Origin: Flemingiibacterium sp045578725
Lineage (GTDB): Bacteria > Bacillota > Clostridia > Oscillospirales > CAG-272
Direction: 5' to 3'
DNA: 64,000 bases
NCBI GenBank assembly: GCA_045578725.1
Contig: JAZNKS010000041.1
Location: 1-64,000, forward strand
In this document: positions 50,624-60,391 of the stretch, in pieces
Layout of the letters: each line of letters starts with the position of its first letter
Position numbering within the stretch: position 1 is the first letter of the stretch
The notes under the pieces: model-generated
The model's database searches: none
The model's input: the letters and a program-made list of their open reading frames with translations, nothing else
What the model was told of the DNA's origin: nothing
Made by a program: the position numbers and the translations under genes

Positions 50624-51025
50624 TTGAACAGCTGCGGCAATGCAAGTCGTATAAACCTGCTGTTTATCGACGGGTATGAAAACAAGGTTCTTCGGGGGCG
50701 CTTCGGCAGCGCCCAGAATAACGAAGAAATTCCATTTGTCAGCACCATCGATTTTCTGGCAAAGATGGAATCCGTTTTGGAAGAGATGAAGCTTCCGCAG
50801 GCATTTTCCGAAAGGCGAACATTCCGGAAGACCGGCAGCGTCGCTCCTCCTGAGGGATCGGCTCAGGAATTCAGAAAAGGAGAGCTGGCGACCTTTACGC
50901 TGCGGGTTCTGTTCCGCCAGAATGCAAGCTGGCAGGGATCGCTTCATTGGCAGGAGGAGGAACAGGTTGAGAGCTTCCGAAGCGTTCTTGAACTGCTTCT
51001 TCTGATCGACAGCGCGCTGTCCTGA
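50624..51025 (+). CDS. Small conserved protein preceding the second Cna-B adhesin
   Basis: 133 residues, TTG start, AGAGGTGAAAA upstream. It is a paralogue of the protein at 43788-44192, with the same core (LATFTLRVLFRQNASWQGSL, SFRSVLELLLLIDSALS) and a conserved YENKVLRGRF region near the N-terminus. The 5' end differs by a short deletion: the word AAAACNGATCTT follows the ribosome site in both genes but lies out of frame here, so the N-terminus has been rebuilt. Function unknown. It forms a unit with the adhesin downstream. Confidence 0.75.
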   Translation: MNSCGNASRINLLFIDGYENKVLRGRFGSAQNNEEIPFVSTIDFLAKMESVLEEMKLPQAFSERRTFRKTGSVAPPEGSAQEFRKGELATFTLRVLFRQNASWQGSLHWQEEEQVESFRSVLELLLLIDSALS

Positions 51026-51069
51026 AACAGTTGCAGAATCAATCATAAAAATATCAAGATAAGTTGAGA

Positions 51070-51103
51070 TGTGACTGATTGTGTGACTTCTGCTTGATAT
51101 AAT
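51070..51103 (+). promoter_or_regulatory. Heptamer-controlled promoter P4 (adhesin 2)
   Basis: TGTGACT-N5-TGTGACT-N9-TATAAT, the cleanest of the four sites: two identical heptamers and a perfect -10, 48 nt before the start codon. Confidence 0.82.
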
Positions 51104-51150
51104 AATTTCATCAAAATCCAAGTTCACTATTTGAAGGAGGTCCTTACCAA

Positions 51151-54100
51151 ATGAAAAGAAAGGTATTCGTAATGTTCCTGGCAGTACTGATGGTCATTCA
51201 GTGCCTTCCGCTGAACATCATGGCGGCAGCAGGTGAATACCATACCGTTACCTTCTATGACGATGACGGTACAACGGTACTGGGAGATCAGTATGTAAAA
51301 CACGGCGAGACTCCGGTTGTACCGGATCCCCCGACAAAAGAGAAGCATCGCTTCACCGGGTGGTCGCCGAGCGTTGACGAGCCGGTAACGAAAGACACGG
51401 TTTACACGGCTGTTTACGTCGAGGTCGAGTACTACACGATTACGATCAAGTATGTACTTGAAAATGAAGACGGACAGCCTGCAGAGGGCGCACCGGCTCC
51501 GATCGTCCGTGCCTATCTCGGCGGCGAAACGTTCCATGAGACGTTTGACACGCCCGTACTCAACAACTGGGTACCGGATAAGAAATCTGTTACCATCTCA
51601 AATGCGGATCTGGAAGGCAAGGAAACGGAAATCGTCGTTACCTATCTCCCCGCAAACACGGAGTACACCATCGAGCATTGGTTTGAAAAGCTTGACGGCG
51701 AATATGAGCTCGATGACGAAGCAACCCAGGTCATCGGCTCCCGTGTCGGCGAGCGTGTTGCTCCCGAAGCGATGGCAGAGATTCCGGCCGGCTTCCATGT
51801 GAACAATATGGATGCTCCGGCTGAGCTGACGGAGGGTGCCGAGACGGTACTCAAGGTATACTATGACCGCGACATCAATACGGTTCAGTTCGATGCCTGC
51901 GGCGGCGCGGCAGTTGACTCAAAGGAAGATAAGTATGGAACGGAATTCGAAGTTCCTTCGGCTGAGCGCGTCGGTTATGTATTCGCCGGCTGGCATACCT
52001 CGAAGGACTGCGAGTTTGAGCGTGAGCTGATCTGCGATAAGGCTGACTGCGAACACGGGGAAGATGCCTGCTGGGAAACGGTCGGCACCTGCGTATGCGG
52101 TGAAGCTGTGGAAGCAGGGGATACCCTCACGATTCCGGCCGCTCCTCTTACCACCTACTATGCCGCATGGGCCGGCATCGTGGTTGAGTACACGGTTGTA
52201 TACAATATTGAAAAGCAGAATCTGGGCTATGAGCCGGATGCCGATAATCTCAATACCGAGGATTTCCTGCCTTCCAATATTACCTTCACCCGTAAGGCTC
52301 TTGTCAATTCGACGGTAACGGCGATTGACGAAGATATCAATTACCAGGGCCTTACCGCCTATGCGGTTCACGGCGACAGCAATGCGTATGCAAAGGATGT
52401 CCGTATCGCAAGCTATCTGTGTGCAGACAGCGTAACGGTAAATGCCGACGGCTCCACGGTTCTGAATGTTTATTTCAAGCGCGATCATTTCACTTTTGTA
52501 TTCGATGGCTGGAACTCCTTCAAGCGTTACGGCGATGAAGGCGACTGGCTGGATCCGGAGGATGCGGTTCATCTCTACTTCAAGTATGACAATGAACCGG
52601 AAGGCGTATCCGGTTCGCATGAGAACGGATATTACTCCGAAATTGTTCTTTCCGGTCTTCACTACGGTGAGGTTGTAACCGACCGTTGGCCGGATGTGCT
52701 TTCCGGTACCTTCTACATCAAGAAGGACGGCGAATTCATTACCCTTGAGGAAGCAAATCTCAATGTTTCGGTCGGCGCAACGGACGGTTCCTTCGTCTTT
52801 GACGGCTGGCGCGGTGTCATGAATTCTCCCGACCCGCAGGAAAATGTTATCAACACGACGGCTTACACGGGTGCGAAGATCACCGGCCGTATGCTCTGCA
52901 ACTTCAACCGTGACGGTGCAACGGACAGTAAATGGCGCGGCTGCCTTATGGTACAGCTCTATCCGGCCAGAATGTTCACGATTGTTGAAAAGCTCTACGT
53001 TCCCACGGATGCACCCCGCAACACCACCGGTGCTCCGATTCCGGTTGATATCACGAAAGCTCCGTACAGCGGTCTGTACACGACGGTTTCATCGGTTAAT
53101 CAGTCGGAGCTCTTCGACGGCTTTGATCCCAATGCGGATTATTGGCTGAAATCCGGAAGCTCCGGTGAAAAGTCGCTGCCCCATACTTATGGATGGTGGG
53201 TTTCGAAGATCACCGGCTTTGAGTACGATTGGTCGACTACCGAATCGATTTACGGTGCTTACGGCGGCTCGGCAGAAAAACCTTATGATGCACATTATGT
53301 AACGGTTTGTCTGTGCAGCCGTACCAACTGCGGTTATTCCCGGTCTTACACGGACGGCAAGGGTCTGGTAACCGACGATTATCAGATTCGTCTGATGCCC
53401 TTCCTGTACAACCGTCTGAGCTATGAGCTCAATTTTGTCCGCGTACTCGAGGCTGCGGATGAAGCTCTGGATGTTTCCTACAGCGTTCCGTATGAAACGG
53501 CTCTGTCCTGGTACGAGCCCGTGCTGACGGAAAAGCAGAAGATTGTCAAGATTGACGGCGTTACCTACGAATTTGCAGGCTGGTATTATGACGATAAGTA
53601 TACCAAGGCCGTCGATTGGGATAATCATCTGATGCCTGCAGAGGGCTTCTCCCTCTTCGCAAAGTGGGAGCCGAAAAAGATTGAAATCTCCTTCGACTGG
53701 AACTACGAGGGTGCTCCCGACGTCTTTACCTATAACATCGTTCCCAACACTTCCATGCAGGAGCAGGAGGACTTTATTGCCGTTCCTACCCGCGAAAACT
53801 ACGTCTTCACCGGCTGGTACGAAACCAAGGTTCCGCAGGATAACCAGTTTGACGATCAGCAGGAAATCGGCGAAGCCTGGGATAAGAGAACCCTCTACGC
53901 CGGCTGGGAGAGAGTTGTTACCGGTTACACGGTTCAGTATCTCCTGAAGGGAAGCAACAGTGTGGTTGCTCCGATGAAGACGGTTGAGGGCCTTGACAGC
54001 GGCATCAAGGTTTCCGAAAATTATCTGGATTTGCCGGATCTCTGGCCGGTCGAGCTCTCGGCGGAAATCACGCTGAAGGAAGATATGGCCGATAACCATA

Positions 54101-57100
54101 TTATCTTCTACTACACCAACGAAAAGACCAACCAGTATCAGGTATTCCACCACTACACCGAAAACACTGTCGAAAAGGTGATTGCCGAAGATCCGGTTAT
54201 TACCGGCGACGGACGCGTTGTCGAATTCTCCGGTCATCCGGATATCCCTTCGCATTACTCGCCCACCGAAGCCGCAAAGTCGCTGATCCTGGTTTCCGAC
54301 TACACCAAGAACCAGATCCACTTCTATTATCTGCCTTACCCCACGGTTTCGTATGTGGTTCATCACCACTATCAGACCAATGTGGAAACGCAGCTTGTCT
54401 ATTCGGACTATCCGGAGGATGCATCGGCTGCGGAAGCCAGCGGTTCTCTGCGCAAGGGTTATTCCTATGTAGCACAGCGCAAGATTCGTGACAACTACGA
54501 GATTACCAATATCTTTGTCGAATCCGTACCCGCATCGACCGGCAATGATCTCTATCTGACTCCTTCCGATTCCGATATGGGTTCCGTCATCCACATTTAT
54601 ATGTACTATAAGCTGATTCCGACGACCTCGCTTACGGTACATAAGGAATGGCAGGATGATGACAACCGCGACGGTATCCGTCCCACCCAGCTGACGGTTA
54701 AGCTGCTGGCCAACGGTCAGGAAACCGGTGACAGCGTTGTTCTGAGCGATGCTAACCAATGGACGGCAACGATCGAGGACCTTCTCAAGTACAACGGTTC
54801 CGGTCTGATCCGATACACCTGGTCGGAAGAATCGGTTGAAGGTTATGAACTGACCGGTATCGAAGCGGATGATACCGCAACCAAGCTGACCAACACGCAC
54901 ATTCCGGAAACGGTTACGGTTGACGGTACGAAGACCTGGAATGATGACAATGACCGTGACGGCAAGCGCCCGGCAAGCATTACCATCCTTCTGAAGGCTG
55001 ACGGCAAGCAGATTGAATCCAGGACGGTTACCCCGGATCCGGACGGTAACTGGAGCTGGAGCTTCACCAATCTGCCGAAATACCGCGATCACGGTACAGA
55101 GATCGTGTACACGATTGACGAAGAGCCGATTGCGGAATACACGACTCAGGTAACCGGATACAATGTAACGAATACCTACAAGCCCGAAACCATCGATGTC
55201 GAAGGCACGAAGACCTGGAATGACGACAATGACCGCGACGGCAAGCGTCCCGACAGCATTACCATCTATCTGAAGGCGGACGGCAAGCAGATTGAATCCA
55301 GAACCGTTACGCCGAATCCGGACGGCACCTGGAGCTGGTGCTTCACCAATCTGCCGAAGTACCGCGATCACGGTATTGAGATCAATTATACGATCGCAGA
55401 AGAACCGATCGAAGATTATTCGATCGAGATCGACAAATTCAACATTACAAACAGCTATACTCCCGGTAAGATTGCCGTAAACGGCACGAAGACCTGGGAT
55501 GACGATAATGACCGCGACGGTCTGCGTCCCAAGAGCATCACGATCAAGCTTCTGGCTGACGGCAAGCAGATTGAATCCAGGACGGTTACCCCGGATCCGG
55601 ACGGCAGCTGGAGCTGGAGCTTCACCAACCTGCCGAAATACCGTGACGGCGGTGTGGAAATCGATTATGCAATCGAAGAGGTTGCCGTAGAAGAATATAG
55701 CTCTGTAGTTGAAGGCTTCAACGTAACCAACACGCACAATCCTGAAACCATCGATGTCGAAGGCACGAAGACCTGGGTCGATGATAATAACCGCGACGGC
55801 ATTCGTCCGGAAGAAATCACGATCAAGCTTCTGGCTGACGGCAAGGAAGTAAAGAGCACGGTTGTCAAGGCCGACCAGGACGGCAGCTGGAGCTGGAGCT
55901 TCACCGATCTGCCGAAATTCCGCGATCACGGCACGCTGATTGTCTATACGATTGCCGAAGAAGAAATCGACGATTATACGGCCAGGATCGACGGTTACAA
56001 CGTAACCAACACGCATGAGCCCGAAACCGTAAAGGTTGAAGGTGAAAAGACCTGGAACGATGATAATGACCGCGACGGCATCCGTCCCGAAAGCATTACC
56101 ATCTATCTGAAGGCTGACGGCAAGATCATCGATACCAGGACGGTCAAGGCTGACAAGGACGGTAAGTGGGCCTGGAGCTTCACGAACCTTCTGAAGTACC
56201 GCGATCAGGGTATCAAGATCGTTTACACCATTGAAGAAGCTTCGGTTACCGGTTATAAGACCGAAATTGATGGCTTCAACGTAACCAATACGCACAAGCC
56301 CGAGACCATGAAGGTGGAAGGTGAGAAGACCTGGAATGACGATGATGACCGCGACGGCATTCGTCCCGAGAGCATTACCATCACGCTGAAGGCTGACGGT
56401 AAGGTTGTTGAGACAAAGACCGTAACCCCGGACCTGAAGGGCAGCTGGAGCTGGAGCTTCACGAACCTTCTGAAATACCGCGATCACGGCACCGAGATCG
56501 TTTATACGATTGAGGAAGGCACGGTTGAGGGATACACGCCCGATGTTGACGGCTTCAACGTAACCAACACGCATGAGCCCGAAACCGTTGATGTTGAAGG
56601 CAAGAAGACCTGGAAGGATGACAACAACCGCGACGGTCTGCGTCCCGACAGCATTGTCGTAAAGCTTCTGGCTGACGATGAAGTCATTGCCTCTGCAGAA
56701 GTTACCCCCGATAAGAAGGGCGAATGGAAGTGGAGCTTTACGGATCTTCCCAAGTATCGCGACCACGGTACCGAAATCGTATACTCCATCGAGGAAGAAG
56801 TGGTAGCCCACTATTCTCCGGCCGTAAATGGCTATAATATCACCAATACTTATAGCTATGAAACGGTTTCCTACAGCGGAAAGAAGACCTGGATTGACAA
56901 CAATGACCAGGATGGCAAGCGTCCCGATACCATCACCGTTTACCTGCTGGCTGACAACGTTCGGGTTGCCTCCAGGACGGTCAGCGCCGCTGACGGTTGG
57001 GCATGGAGCTTCGACGGTCTGCCGAAAAACCGTGACGGCGGTATCCCGATCCGCTACACGCTGGCTGAAAAAGAGGTAGAAGGTTATACCTCTGAAGTCA

Positions 57101-58692
57101 ACGGCTTCAACATTACCAATACGCATATTCCCGAAAAGATGAACATCACCGTTCAGAAGGTATGGAGGGATTCCGAAAATCAGGATGGCGGACGTCCGGG
57201 TTCCATCACCGTTAAGCTGTATGCTGACGGCGTTTATACCGGTGATACGCTCGTTCTGAGCAATGACAACTACTGGATTGCCGCCTACGGTGATCTGGAT
57301 GTTTACAAGGACGGCGAAGAAATCTTCTATACCATCGAAGAGGATGTTCCCGACGGATACACCGCATTCGTTTACGGTTCTGCATTCTACGGTTTCCAGC
57401 TCACCAATATCCGCACGGTGGAAACCATTGATATCCCCGTTTCCAAGGTATGGGTCGATGACAACAACCGCGCCGGCCTCCGTCCCGAATCGATCACGGC
57501 TGCTCTGTTTGCAAACGGATCGGATACGGGTCTGCGTGTCGAGCTGAACGAAAAGAATCAGTGGCATTCGGTATTTGCCGGTGTGGCCGCCAAAATGGAC
57601 GGTACCGCTATCAAATATACCGTAAAGGAAATCGCAGTTGACGGCTATACTTCCATCGTTTCCGGAAATGCCGCAAACGGATTCATCATTACCAACACCT
57701 CCAATGCACCGAGAAAGATTTCGATTTCGATCGAAAAGATCTGGAACGATGCTTCCAATCAGGACGGTGTACGTCCCGAATACATTCAGGTGAAGCTGCT
57801 TGCCGACGGTGTTGACACCGGCCGGATCATCGCCCTGTCCGCCGCTTCCGGCTGGAAGGCTGAAGTAGTCGATCTGGATGAAACAAAGGACGGAAAGGCA
57901 ATCGTTTACACGGTTGAGGAACTGGTACCGGAAGGATATACCGCCCAGATTACGGGCAATGCCTCCGCCGGTTTTGAAATCACCAATACCCGCCTGCCCG
58001 CAAAGACGGATATTTCCGGCCGCAAGATCTGGAATGACAACAGCAACCGTGACGGCAAGCGTCCCGACTATATCAACATTCACCTTTGGGCTGACGATCT
58101 CGTCATCGCTTCGAAGCGTGTCACCGCCGCCGATGGCTGGGCATGGAGCTTCACGGGTCTTGATACCTACAAGAACGGTGCGCTCATCCAGTACCGGATT
58201 ACCGAAGATGCGGTTCAGGATTATGTGACGGAGTACGATGGCTGGAATGTCATCAATACGCTGGAGGTTGAAGAACTCACGAGCGTAGCCGTACGCAAGG
58301 TCTGGGATGACCTTGACAACGCCATGATGGCAAGACCCGCTCAGGTAATCGTTGATCTGCTGGCAAACGGCAAGGCAACCGGTGCGGTTGCGGTGCTGAA
58401 CAGCTCCAACAACTGGGCATCCGCCTTCACCGCGCTTCCGGTTTATGACGAAAACGGAGAAGCTATTGTCTACACCATCCACGAGCGTGAGGTCATTTCG
58501 TACACGTCCTCCATCAGCGGTGATGCAGCAAACGGCTTTGTCATCACCAACAGCTATTCCGAAGAATTCGAGGACGAAGAGGTTCCGCTGAGCCCGCCTA
58601 CGAATGACGGCTTCCTGAAGCTTGCTCTGACGCTGGCCTTCACCGCCGCCGCCTTCGCCTTCACTTCCAAGAAGAAAAAGAAAGCTAACTGA
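51151..58692 (+). CDS. Giant InlB-repeat/Cna-B surface adhesin
   Basis: 2513 residues. The signal peptide resembles that of adhesin 1 (VIQCLPLN core). The head (about 30-1155) has several InlB B-repeat/Flg_new-type units (VTFYDDDGTTVLGDQYVKHG, FAGWYYDDKY, FTGWYETK) and MucBP-like stretches (YTVQYLLKG, VFHHYTEN), with a Cys-rich insert near 295-320. Fourteen Cna-B modules follow (about 1160-2465), then EVPLSPPTND, a membrane segment and KKKKKAN. The last five modules and the anchor match adhesin 1 closely. No thioester domain is present, so its binding target should differ. AGGAGG precedes the start. Confidence 0.92.
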   Translation: MKRKVFVMFLAVLMVIQCLPLNIMAAAGEYHTVTFYDDDGTTVLGDQYVKHGETPVVPDPPTKEKHRFTGWSPSVDEPVTKDTVYTAVYVEVEYYTITIKYVLENEDGQPAEGAPAPIVRAYLGGETFHETFDTPVLNNWVPDKKSVTISNADLEGKETEIVVTYLPANTEYTIEHWFEKLDGEYELDDEATQVIGSRVGERVAPEAMAEIPAGFHVNNMDAPAELTEGAETVLKVYYDRDINTVQFDACGGAAVDSKEDKYGTEFEVPSAERVGYVFAGWHTSKDCEFERELICDKADCEHGEDACWETVGTCVCGEAVEAGDTLTIPAAPLTTYYAAWAGIVVEYTVVYNIEKQNLGYEPDADNLNTEDFLPSNITFTRKALVNSTVTAIDEDINYQGLTAYAVHGDSNAYAKDVRIASYLCADSVTVNADGSTVLNVYFKRDHFTFVFDGWNSFKRYGDEGDWLDPEDAVHLYFKYDNEPEGVSGSHENGYYSEIVLSGLHYGEVVTDRWPDVLSGTFYIKKDGEFITLEEANLNVSVGATDGSFVFDGWRGVMNSPDPQENVINTTAYTGAKITGRMLCNFNRDGATDSKWRGCLMVQLYPARMFTIVEKLYVPTDAPRNTTGAPIPVDITKAPYSGLYTTVSSVNQSELFDGFDPNADYWLKSGSSGEKSLPHTYGWWVSKITGFEYDWSTTESIYGAYGGSAEKPYDAHYVTVCLCSRTNCGYSRSYTDGKGLVTDDYQIRLMPFLYNRLSYELNFVRVLEAADEALDVSYSVPYETALSWYEPVLTEKQKIVKIDGVTYEFAGWYYDDKYTKAVDWDNHLMPAEGFSLFAKWEPKKIEISFDWNYEGAPDVFTYNIVPNTSMQEQEDFIAVPTRENYVFTGWYETKVPQDNQFDDQQEIGEAWDKRTLYAGWERVVTGYTVQYLLKGSNSVVAPMKTVEGLDSGIKVSENYLDLPDLWPVELSAEITLKEDMADNHIIFYYTNEKTNQYQVFHHYTENTVEKVIAEDPVITGDGRVVEFSGHPDIPSHYSPTEAAKSLILVSDYTKNQIHFYYLPYPTVSYVVHHHYQTNVETQLVYSDYPEDASAAEASGSLRKGYSYVAQRKIRDNYEITNIFVESVPASTGNDLYLTPSDSDMGSVIHIYMYYKLIPTTSLTVHKEWQDDDNRDGIRPTQLTVKLLANGQETGDSVVLSDANQWTATIEDLLKYNGSGLIRYTWSEESVEGYELTGIEADDTATKLTNTHIPETVTVDGTKTWNDDNDRDGKRPASITILLKADGKQIESRTVTPDPDGNWSWSFTNLPKYRDHGTEIVYTIDEEPIAEYTTQVTGYNVTNTYKPETIDVEGTKTWNDDNDRDGKRPDSITIYLKADGKQIESRTVTPNPDGTWSWCFTNLPKYRDHGIEINYTIAEEPIEDYSIEIDKFNITNSYTPGKIAVNGTKTWDDDNDRDGLRPKSITIKLLADGKQIESRTVTPDPDGSWSWSFTNLPKYRDGGVEIDYAIEEVAVEEYSSVVEGFNVTNTHNPETIDVEGTKTWVDDNNRDGIRPEEITIKLLADGKEVKSTVVKADQDGSWSWSFTDLPKFRDHGTLIVYTIAEEEIDDYTARIDGYNVTNTHEPETVKVEGEKTWNDDNDRDGIRPESITIYLKADGKIIDTRTVKADKDGKWAWSFTNLLKYRDQGIKIVYTIEEASVTGYKTEIDGFNVTNTHKPETMKVEGEKTWNDDDDRDGIRPESITITLKADGKVVETKTVTPDLKGSWSWSFTNLLKYRDHGTEIVYTIEEGTVEGYTPDVDGFNVTNTHEPETVDVEGKKTWKDDNNRDGLRPDSIVVKLLADDEVIASAEVTPDKKGEWKWSFTDLPKYRDHGTEIVYSIEEEVVAHYSPAVNGYNITNTYSYETVSYSGKKTWIDNNDQDGKRPDTITVYLLADNVRVASRTVSAADGWAWSFDGLPKNRDGGIPIRYTLAEKEVEGYTSEVNGFNITNTHIPEKMNITVQKVWRDSENQDGGRPGSITVKLYADGVYTGDTLVLSNDNYWIAAYGDLDVYKDGEEIFYTIEEDVPDGYTAFVYGSAFYGFQLTNIRTVETIDIPVSKVWVDDNNRAGLRPESITAALFANGSDTGLRVELNEKNQWHSVFAGVAAKMDGTAIKYTVKEIAVDGYTSIVSGNAANGFIITNTSNAPRKISISIEKIWNDASNQDGVRPEYIQVKLLADGVDTGRIIALSAASGWKAEVVDLDETKDGKAIVYTVEELVPEGYTAQITGNASAGFEITNTRLPAKTDISGRKIWNDNSNRDGKRPDYINIHLWADDLVIASKRVTAADGWAWSFTGLDTYKNGALIQYRITEDAVQDYVTEYDGWNVINTLEVEELTSVAVRKVWDDLDNAMMARPAQVIVDLLANGKATGAVAVLNSSNNWASAFTALPVYDENGEAIVYTIHEREVISYTSSISGDAANGFVITNSYSEEFEDEEVPLSPPTNDGFLKLALTLAFTAAAFAFTSKKKKKAN
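54630..58560 (+). repeat. Array of 14 Cna-B modules
   Basis: Tandem units of about 280 bp; units 2-8 are the most alike. Codon choice is less GC-rich than in the first adhesin, so the arrays have diverged well beyond a recent copy. Confidence 0.86.
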
Positions 58693-58712
58693 AGAACCCC
58701 CGCATAAATAGA

Positions 58713-58743
58713 AAGGAGCCGCTGCATTGAGCAGCGGCTCCTT
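58713..58743. terminator. Bidirectional terminator
   Basis: 13-bp perfect stem AAGGAGCCGCTGC/GCAGCGGCTCCTT between converging genes, T-rich on both sides. Confidence 0.88.
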
Positions 58744-58755
58744 TTATTGATCGGT

Positions 58756-60240
58756 TTATTCCTCGGAAAGGGTTTCAAGAAGATCGTCCAGCTTCTCCTG
58801 CATGGAGTTCTCCCAGCTGGCCCAGAGGGTTGCCAGGCTGTCATTCTTGCCATTGATCAGCTGACGGTGGAAGAAGCCGAGGGTGTCGAGAAGATCGGCA
58901 TAGACAACGCCTGCATCGGTAAAGGCGGCATCGTGGATCAGATCGATCATCTGGGAGGCCACATCGGCGTTGTCGCGCAGGTACTTGCCCTTCAGGACGG
59001 AATCGTAATAGGTCGGCGAAGTCAGGCGGTAGCCCTGATAGGCCATCTCCTCCATAACGGCGGTGACGGCATCGAATTTCTCATCGCTGCAGGTGATCGG
59101 AACAAAGGCAACGGCTACATCGTTGTGGATGTAGGCGCGGTAATCGTCCATATCCGTGTCACATTTCGGATAGGGAATGATGCCGTAATCGCTCTCCATA
59201 TCCCGCAGATAGTCGGCGGAATAGAAATAGCCGAACAGGAAGAGGGCATTATCCTCGGCAAACTTGCCGGTGATATCGTGATTGTAGAGATCCCAGGTCG
59301 GATTGGTATAGGTGTAAGCGGAGGGATTCTCCCAGAACACATCGCAGACCTTGGCGATGGCCGCAAGCGAGCGCTCGCTGACCGGATTCAGAACGGGTGT
59401 GCCGTCCTTGTCGATTTCGATATAATTGCCGCCTGCATTCATGTAGAGGCTGTCAACGGGAGCATTGAGCATCAGGCGGTAGCCGAGCCGGTCATCGGTA
59501 TCCACATTGTTGTTTCCGTTGAGATCCACCCAGACATCGCGGGTCATTTCAAGCAACTTGTCCATTGTCCAATTACCGTCCAGCACCGTCTGATACATCG
59601 AGGCGGGATCGCCGTGGAAGCTCTCATAGACGGTCTTGTTGAAGTAGGTACAGGTCATCCAGCGCAGGTAGGACAGGGTGATATCGCCGGTCGCAAAATA
59701 ATTCCTGCCGTCGGCGATGTTGAGGTTCTTCATGTAGTCGCCGGACCACCAGGGCTGATCGAAATCCAGATACGGGGAATCGTTCAGATCCCGCATAACG
59801 CCGTCATCGGCCAGCTTTACCAGACTCCATTGGAGGCCGAGAACCATGTCGAACTCGTTTTCGGCCGACAGAACGGAATTCAGAATCCGTGTTACAAGCG
59901 CGTTTGCGTTATCTTCGCCGATTTCGAAGGTGAGATCGACACCAAGCGTTTCCTCGACGGTTTCGTTCTGCTTATAGATGGCATCGTTGAGCACATCGCC
60001 GGTGGTGGATTCGATTTTGTACAGCCAGCTTTCCGAGCTGTTGACGCCGGTGAGGATGTGGACGCTTTCGCCGGAAAACCCGGTTCCGTCAGGCGTTGCG
60101 CGGATCGGTTCCGTAACGGTTGTGGAATCGGGTTCGGTATCCTTCGTTGGCGCTGTGGTGTCAGCGGGGGGATTTTCGCCGCCGCAGGCCGTGAGGAGCA
60201 GAGCCGATGCAAACAGGAGTGCGGGAATTCGCCTTTTCAT
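58756..60240 (-). CDS. ABC transporter substrate-binding lipoprotein (family 1-like)
   Basis: 494 residues from MKRRIPALLF. Lipoprotein signal with lipobox LLTA-C, Thr/Pro-rich linker, and a body that parallels the protein at 16514-17965 (TTGDVLNDAIYK versus ETGDILDDAVYR; DQPWWSGDYMKNLN; VLDGNWTMDKLLEMTRDVWVDLN). Both therefore belong to one binding-protein subfamily. The frame is open further upstream but only this start has a ribosome site (GAGAGGT). No permease gene is near. It probably binds an oligosaccharide used by the hydrolases on either side. Confidence 0.85.
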   Translation of the reverse strand: MKRRIPALLFASALLLTACGGENPPADTTAPTKDTEPDSTTVTEPIRATPDGTGFSGESVHILTGVNSSESWLYKIESTTGDVLNDAIYKQNETVEETLGVDLTFEIGEDNANALVTRILNSVLSAENEFDMVLGLQWSLVKLADDGVMRDLNDSPYLDFDQPWWSGDYMKNLNIADGRNYFATGDITLSYLRWMTCTYFNKTVYESFHGDPASMYQTVLDGNWTMDKLLEMTRDVWVDLNGNNNVDTDDRLGYRLMLNAPVDSLYMNAGGNYIEIDKDGTPVLNPVSERSLAAIAKVCDVFWENPSAYTYTNPTWDLYNHDITGKFAEDNALFLFGYFYSADYLRDMESDYGIIPYPKCDTDMDDYRAYIHNDVAVAFVPITCSDEKFDAVTAVMEEMAYQGYRLTSPTYYDSVLKGKYLRDNADVASQMIDLIHDAAFTDAGVVYADLLDTLGFFHRQLINGKNDSLATLWASWENSMQEKLDDLLETLSEE

Positions 60241-60289
60241 CTTTTTACCTCTCATTCTCCGGCGTATGGCCGCCGGATTTCTTTCCTTT

Positions 60290-60318
60290 ATTCTAACATA
60301 TCCGAAAGAAATGAACAA
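60290..60318 (-). promoter_or_regulatory. Promoter of the second binding-protein gene
   Basis: Minus strand TTGTTC-N17-TAGAAT, 50 nt before the start codon. Confidence 0.55.
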
Positions 60319-60391
60319 TTCAAAAAACGATAGTAAATCTTATAAAAAAGACAAACGGCTAAAATCCTTCCCGAATTCTTCCTGTATTCGC

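Noticed and set aside
53089..58482. 1797-codon open frame antisense to the second adhesin
   Set aside because: Same repeat-driven artefact; no signal peptide or recognisable domain, and no promoter at its start.
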